A stretch of DNA of 64,000 bases from Opitutia bacterium Tous-C4FEB. GTDB taxonomy: Bacteria > Verrucomicrobiota > Verrucomicrobiia > Opitutales > Opitutaceae. Location: the NCBI GenBank assembly GCA_002304445.1, contig NEVA01000004.1:1-64000 (forward strand), written 5' to 3'. Made by a program: the position numbers and the translations under genes. Positions 41,994 to 51,327 of the stretch are shown here, in pieces. Positions within the stretch are counted from its first letter, which is position 1. Every line of letters begins with the position of its first letter. The notes under the pieces are model-generated. The model saw nothing but the letters and a program-made list of their open reading frames with translations, had not been told where the DNA came from and did not search any database.

Positions 41994-44858
41994 TCAACGT
42001 TGGAGGGTCGCCGGGCCGGAGGATTGTTTTTCACCGGAAAGCGTCACGGCCTGCACTTCGAAATCGAAGGCGGTCGCGCCGGCCGGCACCGGGACGGTGA
42101 ATTCAAACGGGTAGGTCGAATCGGTGAGCGTGGCCTTCTGGGCGCCGATGGCGTAGCTGAGCGTCACTTCCTTAAACTTCGAGTCGTCGGCTTGGAGATA
42201 GACGAAGGCCGTGGTCGCGGCAGGACCGAAGTTAAGGATCATGGCCTGCGTACCGCCAAAAGGCAGTTCGACGTGGTCGCGGCGCCACGCATCGGCGGCG
42301 CGGGCGCCCACGAGACGGTCTTGGAATTTCGACGTGACGACGAGGCCCTCGACCTCGACGGCGGTGAGCCCCATCGGCGGCACGGTGACGGTGAGCCGGC
42401 CGTCGCGCAGCGTCGTGGCCGAGCCATCGCTGAAGACGCGCGTGCGAAAAGTCTGGCCGGCGAGTTGCGGAAGGAGCGTGGCGTTGAGCGCGATCTCGGT
42501 GGTGACGGGTTCGGTGGATTGGTTGGTGAACGCGAGGTAGAGGCGGTCGCGGCCACGGGCAACGAGGGTGTTAAGCTCGACGGAGCCGCTTTTGATCAAC
42601 CGGCGGGGCAGCCAGAGCACGGCATCATCACGGTCGAAGAATTTTCCCGGGCGGTCGCCGTAGAATTTACTCTGCAGGTAGGCGTAGCCCTCGATGAAGT
42701 GTGCGGGGAAATCGATCTTGCCGCCGGACCGCGCGAAGGTGTCGGTGACGAGGAAGTCGACGAGGATGCTCATGTGCGGCCAGATGTGATTGTAGTGAAA
42801 TGAATTCACGCTGAGCGCCTTGTGCTCACGCAGCGGATAATCGGCGCGTTCGTAGATCGTGGTGCGGGCGGTGTTGATGTGGTAGCCCGGGAAATTGCGG
42901 TAGCGGCCGACGACGGCGGAGCGCGCGACATCGTGGAGCAGTGAATCGCCGGTGAGTGCGGCGATGCGGAGCATCCACGGGGCGTAGTTGGCCATGAAGA
43001 TGGCGCGGTGCCCCGACATCGTGCCCGATGATTCGGGCGTGAGGCCGATTTCGGAGAGTCGCCACGCAGGCACGGTTTCCTCGGGGGCGGTCATCTGCGT
43101 GTGGCCCTTGCTCTTGAGATACCAATAGAGCGGGGCCTTGCCGCCGGGATTGACGGTCACGTCGACTGCGGGAATGCGCGGCGCCATCCAGGTGAACATC
43201 GTATACTGGCGGGCGCCCTGACGCGCGGCCTCCAGGTAACGCCGGTCGTTGGTCGATTCGTAGAGCTGGAGCAAATCGATCCACTTCGGTGTAAACCCGG
43301 TCCAAAAAAAGAGCCCCTGCGCGGTGAATCCGGTGACGGGCGAGGTCACCAGTTCCTGGAGGTAAGCGTCGGCGCCGCGGCGGGCGGCGGCGAGAAATCG
43401 TGCATCACCGGTCCCGCGGTAGAGCGCGAGCTGGTTGGGCCAGGTGCCGCCTTCGGAAACGTCGTCGAGGTTGAGCGTGCGGTTTTTTCCGAGCATGCGC
43501 TCGGCGAGCTGACGGAAAACCGGGGAGGCGCCGTGGGTCATGCCGTAGAGCGTGGCAAGTTCGCTGACCGGCGCGCAGGGGCCGAGCAAGGCGCGCGAGG
43601 GGCTTTGGATTTTTTGTTTCGGGTCGAGCGAGAAGAGGAATTTTTCGCGCGAGAGCATGAATTCGAGGATCGGGTAGGCACGCTTTTGAAAGATCTCCTC
43701 GTCGTCGGTGATGAGCGCGAGGTTGAGGGGATTGAGCGAGGAAACGTTCTTCACCGCGCCGGGGACGTCGGTTGAGTAGGCGCAACCCTTCAGCTCTTCG
43801 ATGAACCAACTGTAATGGCTCATCCCGTAGTCGATCATGTTGTCCAAGGTCTCGTTGAGCGAGGCGATGGCGTTGCGGCGGTGGTCGCGAAAACCGTAGA
43901 GGCGGCGGGCGAGGGTCTCGTAGGCCACGGTGACGTCGCCCGCGCCGGCGAAGAGACGCACCTTAAAGGAAAAGGCTTGGCCGGGCGTGCGTTTCGATTC
44001 GGCACCCCCGAGCGCCGGGGCGAAGATCATCGGCTGCGCTTGGCCCGCGGGGTTGCGCAGGGCGACGCCGAAGCGGCTGTTGTCGAATAGCGGCAGCGGC
44101 GAGAAAGGCAGTTCATCGGCATCGGCCACCACGCCGAGGGTGACGTTGCCCGTGCGCACAAACGTCGCGGGTAGGGAGCACTGGAAGGCCAGCGTGAGGT
44201 AGGAGCGGTCGGGGAACCGCTTTCCCTGCCAGATGAAGGGCTGCCAACTTTCGGCGAGTTCGGCGGCGGCAAACGCGGGGGCGCCGGTGTAGCCCACGGA
44301 GAACCAAGCGGCGCGTTTAGGCGTGAGGGTGAAGGCGAGGATGGGCTCGGCGTCGCCGGGCGGCAAGGTGAGCGTGGCGGCGAGGGTGAAGTCGGCGTGC
44401 TCGGCGAAGGCGAAGCGGAGCGCGTCGCCTTCACGCGTGACGGCGGTGGCTCGGACCTGCGTGGTCGGTGCGGCCGCAAACACGTCGGCGGTGCGCTGCC
44501 GCGTGTCGCCGTCGAGAATCCGGTCGTCGAAGCCGTCGCCGCCCTGTTCGTTGGAACGTTTCACGGACTTGAGCGCGGCGCCGCCGGACTTTGCCGGCGT
44601 TTGCCAAGTGACGAGATTATAGGAGACGCGCGGGATATTGCCCGGCCGCATCGCGGGCTTGGGATCGACGGTGGCCATGAGCACCACGAAGTCGCCGCGG
44701 AAGGTCCACGAACCGGCATCCTTCGCGGTGAGTTGCACGGCGCCGTCAGCCGCGGGTGCGACGGAATAGCGATCGTTGGCGAGCGGCTGCGCGGAGAGGG
44801 TGGCGAGGAGCAGGGGGGCGAGCAGCCACCGGAGTTTCAAAAGCAGATACGTTTTCAT
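41994..44858 (-). CDS. Large exported protein, possible (alpha/alpha) toroid carbohydrate-active enzyme (954 aa)
   Basis: I use the ATG at 44858 (MKTYLLLKLRWLLAPLLLATLSAQ, signal), whose ATGA overlaps the GH43 stop by 4 bp; the track start adds 102 residues antisense to other features. There is a beta-sandwich N-terminal part (about 30-320; VSYNLVTWQTPAK, GGDGFDDRILDGD). A helix-rich centre with Trp/Tyr-rich repeats follows (about 330-760; GGTWPNQLALYRGTGDARFL, QGLFFWTGFTPKWIDLLQLY, YHINTARTTIYERADYP). A C-terminal sandwich ends the protein. The layout resembles toroid hydrolases and polysaccharide lyases, but I cannot assign a CAZy family. A broken paralogue of its N-terminus is at 53510-53970. 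Confidence 0.7.
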   Translation of the reverse strand: MKTYLLLKLRWLLAPLLLATLSAQPLANDRYSVAPAADGAVQLTAKDAGSWTFRGDFVVLMATVDPKPAMRPGNIPRVSYNLVTWQTPAKSGGAALKSVKRSNEQGGDGFDDRILDGDTRQRTADVFAAAPTTQVRATAVTREGDALRFAFAEHADFTLAATLTLPPGDAEPILAFTLTPKRAAWFSVGYTGAPAFAAAELAESWQPFIWQGKRFPDRSYLTLAFQCSLPATFVRTGNVTLGVVADADELPFSPLPLFDNSRFGVALRNPAGQAQPMIFAPALGGAESKRTPGQAFSFKVRLFAGAGDVTVAYETLARRLYGFRDHRRNAIASLNETLDNMIDYGMSHYSWFIEELKGCAYSTDVPGAVKNVSSLNPLNLALITDDEEIFQKRAYPILEFMLSREKFLFSLDPKQKIQSPSRALLGPCAPVSELATLYGMTHGASPVFRQLAERMLGKNRTLNLDDVSEGGTWPNQLALYRGTGDARFLAAARRGADAYLQELVTSPVTGFTAQGLFFWTGFTPKWIDLLQLYESTNDRRYLEAARQGARQYTMFTWMAPRIPAVDVTVNPGGKAPLYWYLKSKGHTQMTAPEETVPAWRLSEIGLTPESSGTMSGHRAIFMANYAPWMLRIAALTGDSLLHDVARSAVVGRYRNFPGYHINTARTTIYERADYPLREHKALSVNSFHYNHIWPHMSILVDFLVTDTFARSGGKIDFPAHFIEGYAYLQSKFYGDRPGKFFDRDDAVLWLPRRLIKSGSVELNTLVARGRDRLYLAFTNQSTEPVTTEIALNATLLPQLAGQTFRTRVFSDGSATTLRDGRLTVTVPPMGLTAVEVEGLVVTSKFQDRLVGARAADAWRRDHVELPFGGTQAMILNFGPAATTAFVYLQADDSKFKEVTLSYAIGAQKATLTDSTYPFEFTVPVPAGATAFDFEVQAVTLSGEKQSSGPATLQR

Positions 44859-45982
44859 TTTTTGGAAAAGACCGAGAGATCCCATTGATCGCGCCAGCGG
44901 ATGACCGGGCGGTCGCCTTCGAATTCGATCGGGAGCCAGATGTAACCGGATGTGATCGGATTCTGCGGCACATTGATGTCGAACATGGCAATCCACGCGT
45001 CGCGGCGGCCGGCGACGGGGTAAACAAACGTGCTTTGTCCGCCGAAGGTTTTTTCGGGGCCAAGATGGTTGTGGGGATTTAGGCCGCGGACGGGATTGCC
45101 AAGATTTTGGTAGGGACCGGTGACCCGGTCCGCCACAAACATGCGGGCGGCATTGGGCGCCCAACCGCTGCTGTCGGAACCGAGGAAGTAGATTTTGTTG
45201 CCGCGGCGGAACAGCGCGGGGGCTTCGGTTTTGAGGGTGACCCCGGCCAGTTCCACGTAGTCACCCGCCGGCCGCAAGCCGTCGTCGGACATCCGGCCGG
45301 CAACGTGAACCTTGTCGGGCTTGCGCACGCCGAGGTGGTAGATCGAACCGTCGGTGTCGGCAAAGATGGTGAAATCGCCGGTGCCGAACCGGCTGTTGCC
45401 GCCGAGAAAACGACCCTGGTAGTGGAACGGTCCCGTTGGTTCCGTCGCGGTCGCCACGCCGACGTAGGCAAAATCTACGCCGGATTTTCCGCCCTGAGAT
45501 TTGGGCGGGTAGAGTTTAAAATAGAGGATAAATTTTTTCGTCGCGGCGTGATAGATGACCTTGGGCCGATCGAGAATGGAGGCGTCGGCCAGCTCGGGAT
45601 GCGCCCCCGGCGCGAAGACATCCAGCACCAGCCCGGTATCCTGCCAGTTGAGCAAATCGTCGCTGACGTAGCAGCGGACGCCGGCCTCGTTTTTCTCGGA
45701 CTCGGTTTTACCCGCGATCTTGTGGGCTCCATACCAATAGTGGCGGCCACCGAAATCGAGGATGCAGAAGCCATGGGCGTTGAGGTGCGTGCCCTGAGTG
45801 TCGGCCCAGGGTTGGCCCGGCCGAAACTGGGTGTGTCGTTGGGGTTTGCTTTCGGTGCACAACCCGATTGCGCCGATCGTGAGTGTCGCGGCGACGACTC
45901 CCAACCGAAGCAGAGAACCGAAGAAACCGGCGCGGGCGCGACCGAGGCCGGCAGCGGAGAGGAAGGCTAGGGGAGACGGCAT
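44855..45982 (-). CDS. GH43 family glycosidase, exo-beta-1,3-galactanase-like
   Basis: The 375-aa protein has an N-terminal hydrophobic stretch (FFGSLLRLGVVAATLTIGAIG), so it is exported. The five-bladed propeller shows LNAHGFCILDFGGRHYWYGA, VSDDLLNWQDTGLVL, ILDRPKVIYH, GDFTIFADTDGSIYHLG, LKTEAPALFRRGNKIYFLGS and SGWAPNAARM. AHG...YYWYG, EAPA and GWAPN are typical of GH43 subfamilies 24/34, the exo-beta-1,3-galactanases. They lack the usual N-terminal catalytic Asp base of GH43, and it is absent here too. It would remove galactose from beta-1,3-galactan. Co-transcribed with the 954-aa gene (4-bp overlap) and 36 bp after the TonB receptor. Confidence 0.82.
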   Translation of the reverse strand: MPSPLAFLSAAGLGRARAGFFGSLLRLGVVAATLTIGAIGLCTESKPQRHTQFRPGQPWADTQGTHLNAHGFCILDFGGRHYWYGAHKIAGKTESEKNEAGVRCYVSDDLLNWQDTGLVLDVFAPGAHPELADASILDRPKVIYHAATKKFILYFKLYPPKSQGGKSGVDFAYVGVATATEPTGPFHYQGRFLGGNSRFGTGDFTIFADTDGSIYHLGVRKPDKVHVAGRMSDDGLRPAGDYVELAGVTLKTEAPALFRRGNKIYFLGSDSSGWAPNAARMFVADRVTGPYQNLGNPVRGLNPHNHLGPEKTFGGQSTFVYPVAGRRDAWIAMFDINVPQNPITSGYIWLPIEFEGDRPVIRWRDQWDLSVFSKK

Positions 45983-46018
45983 GATCTTTGGAGCAGCACG
46001 TTGGCCGGCGAATTCAAC

Positions 46019-48346
46019 TCAGAAGCGCAGTCCCGCGGTGAGTCGCACGGTGCGGCCCTCGGGATAGTAGGCAGCCGTGGTCATCTCTTTTTCGTCAAGA
46101 AGGTTGTTCACGTTCAGTGACAAATCGAGCCGCGAGCCGTTCTTAAATCTCTTGAACGCGTAACCGATCACCGCGCTCCACTCGCTGACCTCTGCGTTGA
46201 AGAACGGCAGCGTAATCGCGGTGGCGGTGGCGCTCGGTCCGATGCGCATGTATTCCGCCGCGTACTGATAGGTCAGACCCAAGCGCACCCCGGCGAGGAG
46301 ACCTTTGCGGATACTGTAGCGCGCGGCCATCGAGTAGGTGCGGGCGGGCGCATTCTGCCCGCCGAGCGGGCGCGTGCCGATGAGGCTGGGCGTGGTGGCG
46401 TGTCTTACGATACGCACGTCCGTCCAAGCGATGTTGGCGAGTAGCGTGAGGTTTTCGGTCACCTTGCCGCCGACGTCGAAACTCATGCCGCGCGAGCGGG
46501 TGGCCGCGCCCGGGATAGAGCGTGGGAGCGAGAGATCGAGGCCGCCGGGGTTCTCCGGATTGTTGGTAACCTGATTGTCCTGCTCCACGTCGAAAAACGC
46601 CAGGGTGTAGGAAAAGCGGTCGTTAAGCAGCACCCCCTTGAACCCCAATTCGACGCCCGCCGATTCTTGGTTGCCCAACAGTTGCCCCGTGTTGGCGTCA
46701 AACTGCGGCGCGGGATTGAAGCCGGTCGCGATGTTACCGTAGGCGACCACCTGACGCCCGAGGACCCGGTAATTCAGGCCCGTGCTATAAGTGAACTTCG
46801 CCTTGTTGCCGTCGGCGGTGCCGACCGTGAATTTCCCCCAATCCTGGCGCGCGGATCCGGTCCAGAAGAGGCGACCATTCATCAGCTCGATGGTGTGGTT
46901 GAGCAGGCTGCCGTAATAGAAGCGCTCGTTGAAAGACCGCGCCACGGTCCAAGTTTTGGAATCGAACTGCGGATTTGGGTAGTAGCCGGACACGCCGGGA
47001 TTAAACGGATCGGGGTTTTTCCAAGCGTTCAACTGGGCGGTGGTCGTGAGTCCCAGCGCGTTGAGCGCGGCGTTCAGGGGTGCGCCATTGAGCGCCCAGG
47101 TTCCCTGATCGTTGTTTTGGAAGAACGTATCGAAAGTCACGAGGGTGCGCTGGCTGATTTGGGTGTTCCATTTTTTCGTCAGGTCGATCTGGAAGCCTTT
47201 TTCCACGTAATCGATCGTCTGATAGGCGCCAGCCCGGTCCCCGGTCCAGATGCCGCGCGACGTATCGAGCCAGACGCCGGTAAGCGAGTTCAGCACGGTC
47301 TGGCGCGCCGCGGTGGGATTGGTCGCCCAAGTGGCCGGGGTCGAAGTGCCGTCCTTCAGGAAGGCCCTGGTGGTGTAGGCGAAATTGGCCCGCAAATTCA
47401 GATCCGGACTGATCCGGTGCTCCATCGTTAAGTAGCTGGAGTCGGCCTTACGTTTGACGACGTTATGGGCTCCGTTGACGTTGAACTGGGCGAGCCTTTT
47501 CCCGAGCACTTGGTCGGGCATGTAGAAGACCGAGCCCTCCGTGATGGTCTGGGGACCGCTCACCCGGGTCCAGCGGGTGAAGGACTGCCCGCCTTGCATG
47601 ATGCGGTTGGTGTATTCGTGCTCGAGGGTGAACAGCGTGTTCGGCGAGAGCTTATAGGTGAGTGATCCGGAAAGGTTGGTCGTGCGATTATACCAAAAGT
47701 CTGTCGGGCGCTCGAAATCGTAGTGGGTCGCATCGACCCGATAGAAGAGTTTGCCGGGAATGATCGGCCCGGTGATGTCGCCGGAAATGCGCTGGTGGTC
47801 GTAGGAACCGGTCACATAGCTCAGGCCCGAGGCAAAGCGAGTCCCGGGTTTCTTGGAAATAAAGTTGATGACGCCGCCCGGAGAGACGCGGCCGTAGATC
47901 GCCGACTGAGGGCCCTTGATCACTTCCGTGCGCGCAATGCTGTTGGAGTCGGGCGCCTGCGTGCGGGCAAAGCCGTTGCGGAAATAAGGCACGGTGAAGC
48001 CGCGCAGCCGCGTGCCGCCGCCGCCGCCGGCCGCAGGGTCGCCTGCGGCCATGCCGGAGATGAAGGGGGCCTGTTGGTCGAGATCGAATAGTTGGAACTC
48101 CCTTACGAATTCCTCGGTGAGGACAGAGATGGAGAACGGCAGGTTGATGAGGTCGGTGGCGATGCGGGTGCCAGCGGCGCTTTCCGTCGCGATGAAGCTA
48201 TCGTCTTTGGCGGTGTTGACGCGAAATTCGCCCAACACGTAGACCTCTTCGGCCGCGGGTGTCGACGGGTTTTGGGCGAGAGCAACCGCAGCGGGGACGA
48301 GGGTGCCCATTAACAGATGCTTTAGAGCGGAGGTCGGGATTTTCAT
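46019..48346 (-). CDS. TonB-dependent receptor (775 aa)
   Basis: I start at the ATG at 48346 (MKIPTSALKHLLMGTLVPAAVALAQ); the track adds 18 residues. The mature start is EEVYVLGEFRVNTAKDDSF, the shared receptor signature. The plug includes ATDLINLPFSISVLTEEFV, TRLRGFTVPYFRNGFARTQA and EVIKGPQSAIYGRVSPGGVI. The barrel ends in Phe (VRLTAGLRF). There is no SusD partner. It heads a leftward unit with the GH43 and 954-aa genes, so the ligand is probably an oligosaccharide of that system. An operator-like site lies 102 bp upstream. Confidence 0.9.
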   Translation of the reverse strand: MKIPTSALKHLLMGTLVPAAVALAQNPSTPAAEEVYVLGEFRVNTAKDDSFIATESAAGTRIATDLINLPFSISVLTEEFVREFQLFDLDQQAPFISGMAAGDPAAGGGGGTRLRGFTVPYFRNGFARTQAPDSNSIARTEVIKGPQSAIYGRVSPGGVINFISKKPGTRFASGLSYVTGSYDHQRISGDITGPIIPGKLFYRVDATHYDFERPTDFWYNRTTNLSGSLTYKLSPNTLFTLEHEYTNRIMQGGQSFTRWTRVSGPQTITEGSVFYMPDQVLGKRLAQFNVNGAHNVVKRKADSSYLTMEHRISPDLNLRANFAYTTRAFLKDGTSTPATWATNPTAARQTVLNSLTGVWLDTSRGIWTGDRAGAYQTIDYVEKGFQIDLTKKWNTQISQRTLVTFDTFFQNNDQGTWALNGAPLNAALNALGLTTTAQLNAWKNPDPFNPGVSGYYPNPQFDSKTWTVARSFNERFYYGSLLNHTIELMNGRLFWTGSARQDWGKFTVGTADGNKAKFTYSTGLNYRVLGRQVVAYGNIATGFNPAPQFDANTGQLLGNQESAGVELGFKGVLLNDRFSYTLAFFDVEQDNQVTNNPENPGGLDLSLPRSIPGAATRSRGMSFDVGGKVTENLTLLANIAWTDVRIVRHATTPSLIGTRPLGGQNAPARTYSMAARYSIRKGLLAGVRLGLTYQYAAEYMRIGPSATATAITLPFFNAEVSEWSAVIGYAFKRFKNGSRLDLSLNVNNLLDEKEMTTAAYYPEGRTVRLTAGLRF

Positions 48347-48447
48347 TGGGGATACGGATTGGAGTGATGAGGCGGAACAGGGATTCGCCTGACAGGGCAA
48401 AAGGACTGAGGCTGGATTTCCCTGCTGCCGATGCGATTGCCGTGGCT

Positions 48448-48461
48448 TTGAAACCCTTCAA
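48448..48461. promoter_or_regulatory. LacI-type operator candidate before the 775-aa TonB receptor
   Basis: TTGAAACCCTTCAA, followed by TTCGAA. It is nearly identical over 20 bp to the site beside the LacI gene (58486), differing at the centre (CCC for CCG). It lies 102 bp before the receptor ATG. Confidence 0.58.
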
Positions 48462-48536
48462 TTCGAAAGTCACCTCGGAGAGCGGCGGGCGGACGAATTG
48501 ACGACGTGCTCGCAACCCGAACCAACGGCGCGGTGC

Positions 48537-49949
48537 CTACACGCCCCAACCGGCGCGGTAGTCGTAGCCGGGGCCGGCGAAGATGTTGCAATCCGGGCGA
48601 TTGGGGAAACGGCCGGCGGCGGTATCCCACTCGAGGCGGGCTTGGGCGCGTTGGGCGGCGACGCCGAGCAACACGACCTCGGTGAGGCCGGCGGCGTAGT
48701 CGAAATCGGAGCCGCACTTGGGGCCGCCGCGGATCGCAGCCGTCCACTCGGTGAACGGTCCGCCCGCGACGCGCGGGATGGATTTCGGCGGCAGCGCCCC
48801 CGCCATCGCCTGCATGCGCGCCTCGGGCAGGAGGCGGCACGAACCGCTGTGCGAAGTCACGCTCATGATACCCTTCGTTCCGTAGAAGAGACTGCCCCCG
48901 CTCTCGGAGAGTTTGAAACCGGGGACCGGTAACGGCGGTTTCATCGTGCCGTCGAACCACTTCATTTCCACGGGACCACGCCCGCCGCGCGCCGGGAATT
49001 TCCATGTCACCGCCGTCGAGGCCGGGAACGTTTTTGCAAACTGCTTCGTGGTGGCGGCTTCCACGCTCGAGGGTGAACCGAGATCGAGCGCGTAGAAAGG
49101 CGCGTCGAGTTGGTGGCAACCCATGTCGCCTAGGGAGCCGGTGCCGTAATCGGTGAATCCGCGCCAGAAGGACGGCACGAGTTCCGGACGGTAAGGACGC
49201 TGCGGCGCCACCCCGAGCCAGCGATCCCAGTCCAACGTCGTTGGCACGGGCGTCTCTTTGGGATTCGCGTCGGGATCGAAATCAGCCGGGTAAAACCAGG
49301 GTGTGCGCGGTCGATCCGTCCACGTGTGCACGGTGTGAACCTCGCCGATCAGCCCGGCCTGCACCCACTCACGGGCGAGGCGGATGCCCTCGGAGGCGCG
49401 GCCTTGGTTGCCCATCTGGGTCACGACGCCCGCGGCTTTAGCGGCGGCATGGAGGCGCCGCACTTCGTTGAGGCAACGGCACATCGGCTTCTCGACGTAG
49501 ACGTGCTTCTTCGCGGCGATCGCGGCCATCGCGATGGGAAAGTGCATGTGGTCCGGAGTCGCGATCGCCACGGCGTCGATCTTGTCCGTCATCTGCTCGA
49601 ACATCACGCGGAAGTCCTTGAACCACTTGGCGTCTTTCAGCCGGTCGGTGTCAGGCCCCGGTTTCTTGCCGCCGGCGATTCCGGCGCGACTGCGTTTTTC
49701 ATCCACGTCGCACAGGGCGACGAATTGCTCGCCGGCGAGACCGGCGATCGCAGCGCCGCCACGGCCGCCCACGCCGACTTGGGCGATGCGCAGACGCTCG
49801 TTGGGCGAGCGCGAGCCTTGGCCGCGCAGGCCGTGCGGCAAAATCAGGACGGAGCCGAACGCGGCCGCCGTCGCCAGAAACTGGCGACGCGTCGACGGAG
49901 AGGGCGGAGACGATTGCGCTGGGGAAGACGGGGGTAAATTTAGGCTCAT
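48537..49949 (-). CDS. Tat-exported Gfo/Idh/MocA family oxidoreductase (470 aa)
   Basis: Start ATG at 49949 (MSLNLPPSS); the track ORF runs 315 codons further as antisense noise. The signal STRRQFLATAAAFGSVL is twin-arginine, so the enzyme is exported folded, probably with its NAD(P) bound tightly. RIAQVGVGGRGGAAIAGL is the Rossmann motif, VYVEKPMCRCL the catalytic lysine, and GSLGDMGCHQLDAPFYALDL the substrate-side region. Exported members with bound cofactor include glycosidases and oxidoreductases, so cleavage by transient oxidation is possible. It is the end of a unit with an alpha/beta hydrolase (28-bp gap) and a SASA esterase. Confidence 0.9.
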   Translation of the reverse strand: MSLNLPPSSPAQSSPPSPSTRRQFLATAAAFGSVLILPHGLRGQGSRSPNERLRIAQVGVGGRGGAAIAGLAGEQFVALCDVDEKRSRAGIAGGKKPGPDTDRLKDAKWFKDFRVMFEQMTDKIDAVAIATPDHMHFPIAMAAIAAKKHVYVEKPMCRCLNEVRRLHAAAKAAGVVTQMGNQGRASEGIRLAREWVQAGLIGEVHTVHTWTDRPRTPWFYPADFDPDANPKETPVPTTLDWDRWLGVAPQRPYRPELVPSFWRGFTDYGTGSLGDMGCHQLDAPFYALDLGSPSSVEAATTKQFAKTFPASTAVTWKFPARGGRGPVEMKWFDGTMKPPLPVPGFKLSESGGSLFYGTKGIMSVTSHSGSCRLLPEARMQAMAGALPPKSIPRVAGGPFTEWTAAIRGGPKCGSDFDYAAGLTEVVLLGVAAQRAQARLEWDTAAGRFPNRPDCNIFAGPGYDYRAGWGV

Positions 49950-49977
49950 GAGCAAGGAATGACGTTTTCCGGTGCGG

Positions 49978-51327
49978 CTAAGGTGCGGAGCGACGCGCAA
50001 GAATCTCCTGCATCCAGCGGCGCGTCGCCACCGTCGAAGGACGGTCTTCGAGATACTCGACGTCGACGTGCACGTGGGCGCCGAGATTAGCCGGGGCGGC
50101 AAACCAGGGACGTCCGCGCAACCGGGCGGCGCGTTCATCCCAACCGATTCCAACCTTATTCCAGCCGGCGCCGTCGGCAGGTTTCCATGGCCGGCCGGGG
50201 TTGGTGCCGACGAACCCCCGCCACAACGAAGCGATCCGGTCGTCGCGCAGCGCGAGGTAGTTGGCGGCGTATTCACCGCGCGAGAAGCCGACGAAGAAAA
50301 TCGCGCCCGCGTCGCCGCCGAATTTCTCGCACACCGCGCGCACCGCCGCGACGCAGTAATCGGCAGCTTTGTCGATGTCGCCCCAGCCATCAATCTGCTC
50401 GCGTTGTCCGTCCACGCTGATGAACGGCAGATTGAGGGTGATGAATTTTTCGCCGCGCGCCAAACCGTAGGCCATGGTGCCCTGATTGGTGTAGCCGGTT
50501 GAGTGACAAAACTTGTGGTAGAAAACGTTGCCGGTGTATTCGACGATGACCGGGTAGTTCGCGCCCGGTTGCCACTCGCGGGGCAGGGTGAGCACGTGGG
50601 TGACACTCGTCTTTTCCCAACCCGGCAACTGCTGATACACGCGCCGCCCGGGACCGGGCGCATCGCGGGAGATGTCGGGCACCAGCACCCGGCGCGAGAC
50701 ATCGGGTCGTTCGGCCGGCGCATCCCCCGTCGCGCGAAGGCTCCGCACACGAAGCGAGGGCGTGACGCGACTGTCGCCGACGACGAGTTCCAGCCAGCGG
50801 ACCGAGGCCGGATTTGTCGCCGGGGTGTAGACATCTTTCCCGGGATAACGGGTGTGGAGGTCGATCTTGAATGTCCCGCGTTGCCCCGGGGCAAGCGTCT
50901 CGCGCCCGGCGGTGGGACCGCCGTCGGGCGTAAACGTGCTCACGCCGCCCCAGCCCTGGCCCGACCGTGCCCAAAACGTAAAACGCATCGGCTTGTCGCC
51001 GGTGTTTTCGATGTCGGCTTCGACGAAGCGAAAGCGCGAAAGGTCCTGCGATTTCTCCGGCAAAGGAAAGACCACGCCACTGTCTGAGGCGGGCACGGTG
51101 CCCTTGATGTTCAAGGCCCCGTCCGTCACGGCAATCGTCACGCCGCGCGCCGTGAGTTGCGCCGGATCAAATGAGCGGCCGAAATCAAATAGCTCCGCGG
51201 CCGGCGCAGCGACTGCGGCGACGAGAAACGAAAAGGCACCAAGGCCCCAGTGCAGGAGCTTCGAGACTGAGTGCTTCTTGAAGTGATCGGGGTTGGCTTT
51301 CATGCGTCCGCGGGAGGATTGATTCAT
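49978..51327 (-). CDS. Exported alpha/beta hydrolase with N-terminal beta-sandwich
   Basis: 449 aa from the ATG at 51327, which overlaps the upstream stop by one base (TGATG); a GTG one codon earlier is also possible. A hydrophobic segment (LLHWGLGAFSFLVAAVAAPAA) follows a basic N-terminus. A beta-sandwich (about 45-215; FRFVEADIENTGDKPMRFTF) precedes the alpha/beta hydrolase domain (about 235-430; YPVIVEYTGNVFYHKFCHS, FFVGFSRGEYAANYLALRDD). The Ser in GFSRG is the nucleophile. It is probably a carbohydrate esterase removing acyl groups, given the SASA neighbour. The acid and His partners cannot be fixed by eye. Confidence 0.75.
   Translation of the reverse strand: MNQSSRGRMKANPDHFKKHSVSKLLHWGLGAFSFLVAAVAAPAAELFDFGRSFDPAQLTARGVTIAVTDGALNIKGTVPASDSGVVFPLPEKSQDLSRFRFVEADIENTGDKPMRFTFWARSGQGWGGVSTFTPDGGPTAGRETLAPGQRGTFKIDLHTRYPGKDVYTPATNPASVRWLELVVGDSRVTPSLRVRSLRATGDAPAERPDVSRRVLVPDISRDAPGPGRRVYQQLPGWEKTSVTHVLTLPREWQPGANYPVIVEYTGNVFYHKFCHSTGYTNQGTMAYGLARGEKFITLNLPFISVDGQREQIDGWGDIDKAADYCVAAVRAVCEKFGGDAGAIFFVGFSRGEYAANYLALRDDRIASLWRGFVGTNPGRPWKPADGAGWNKVGIGWDERAARLRGRPWFAAPANLGAHVHVDVEYLEDRPSTVATRRWMQEILARRSAP

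Noticed and set aside
48537-50894. 785-aa reading of the Tat-exported Gfo/Idh gene
   Set aside because: The extra 315 codons overlap the alpha/beta hydrolase in another frame. The Tat signal starts at 49949.
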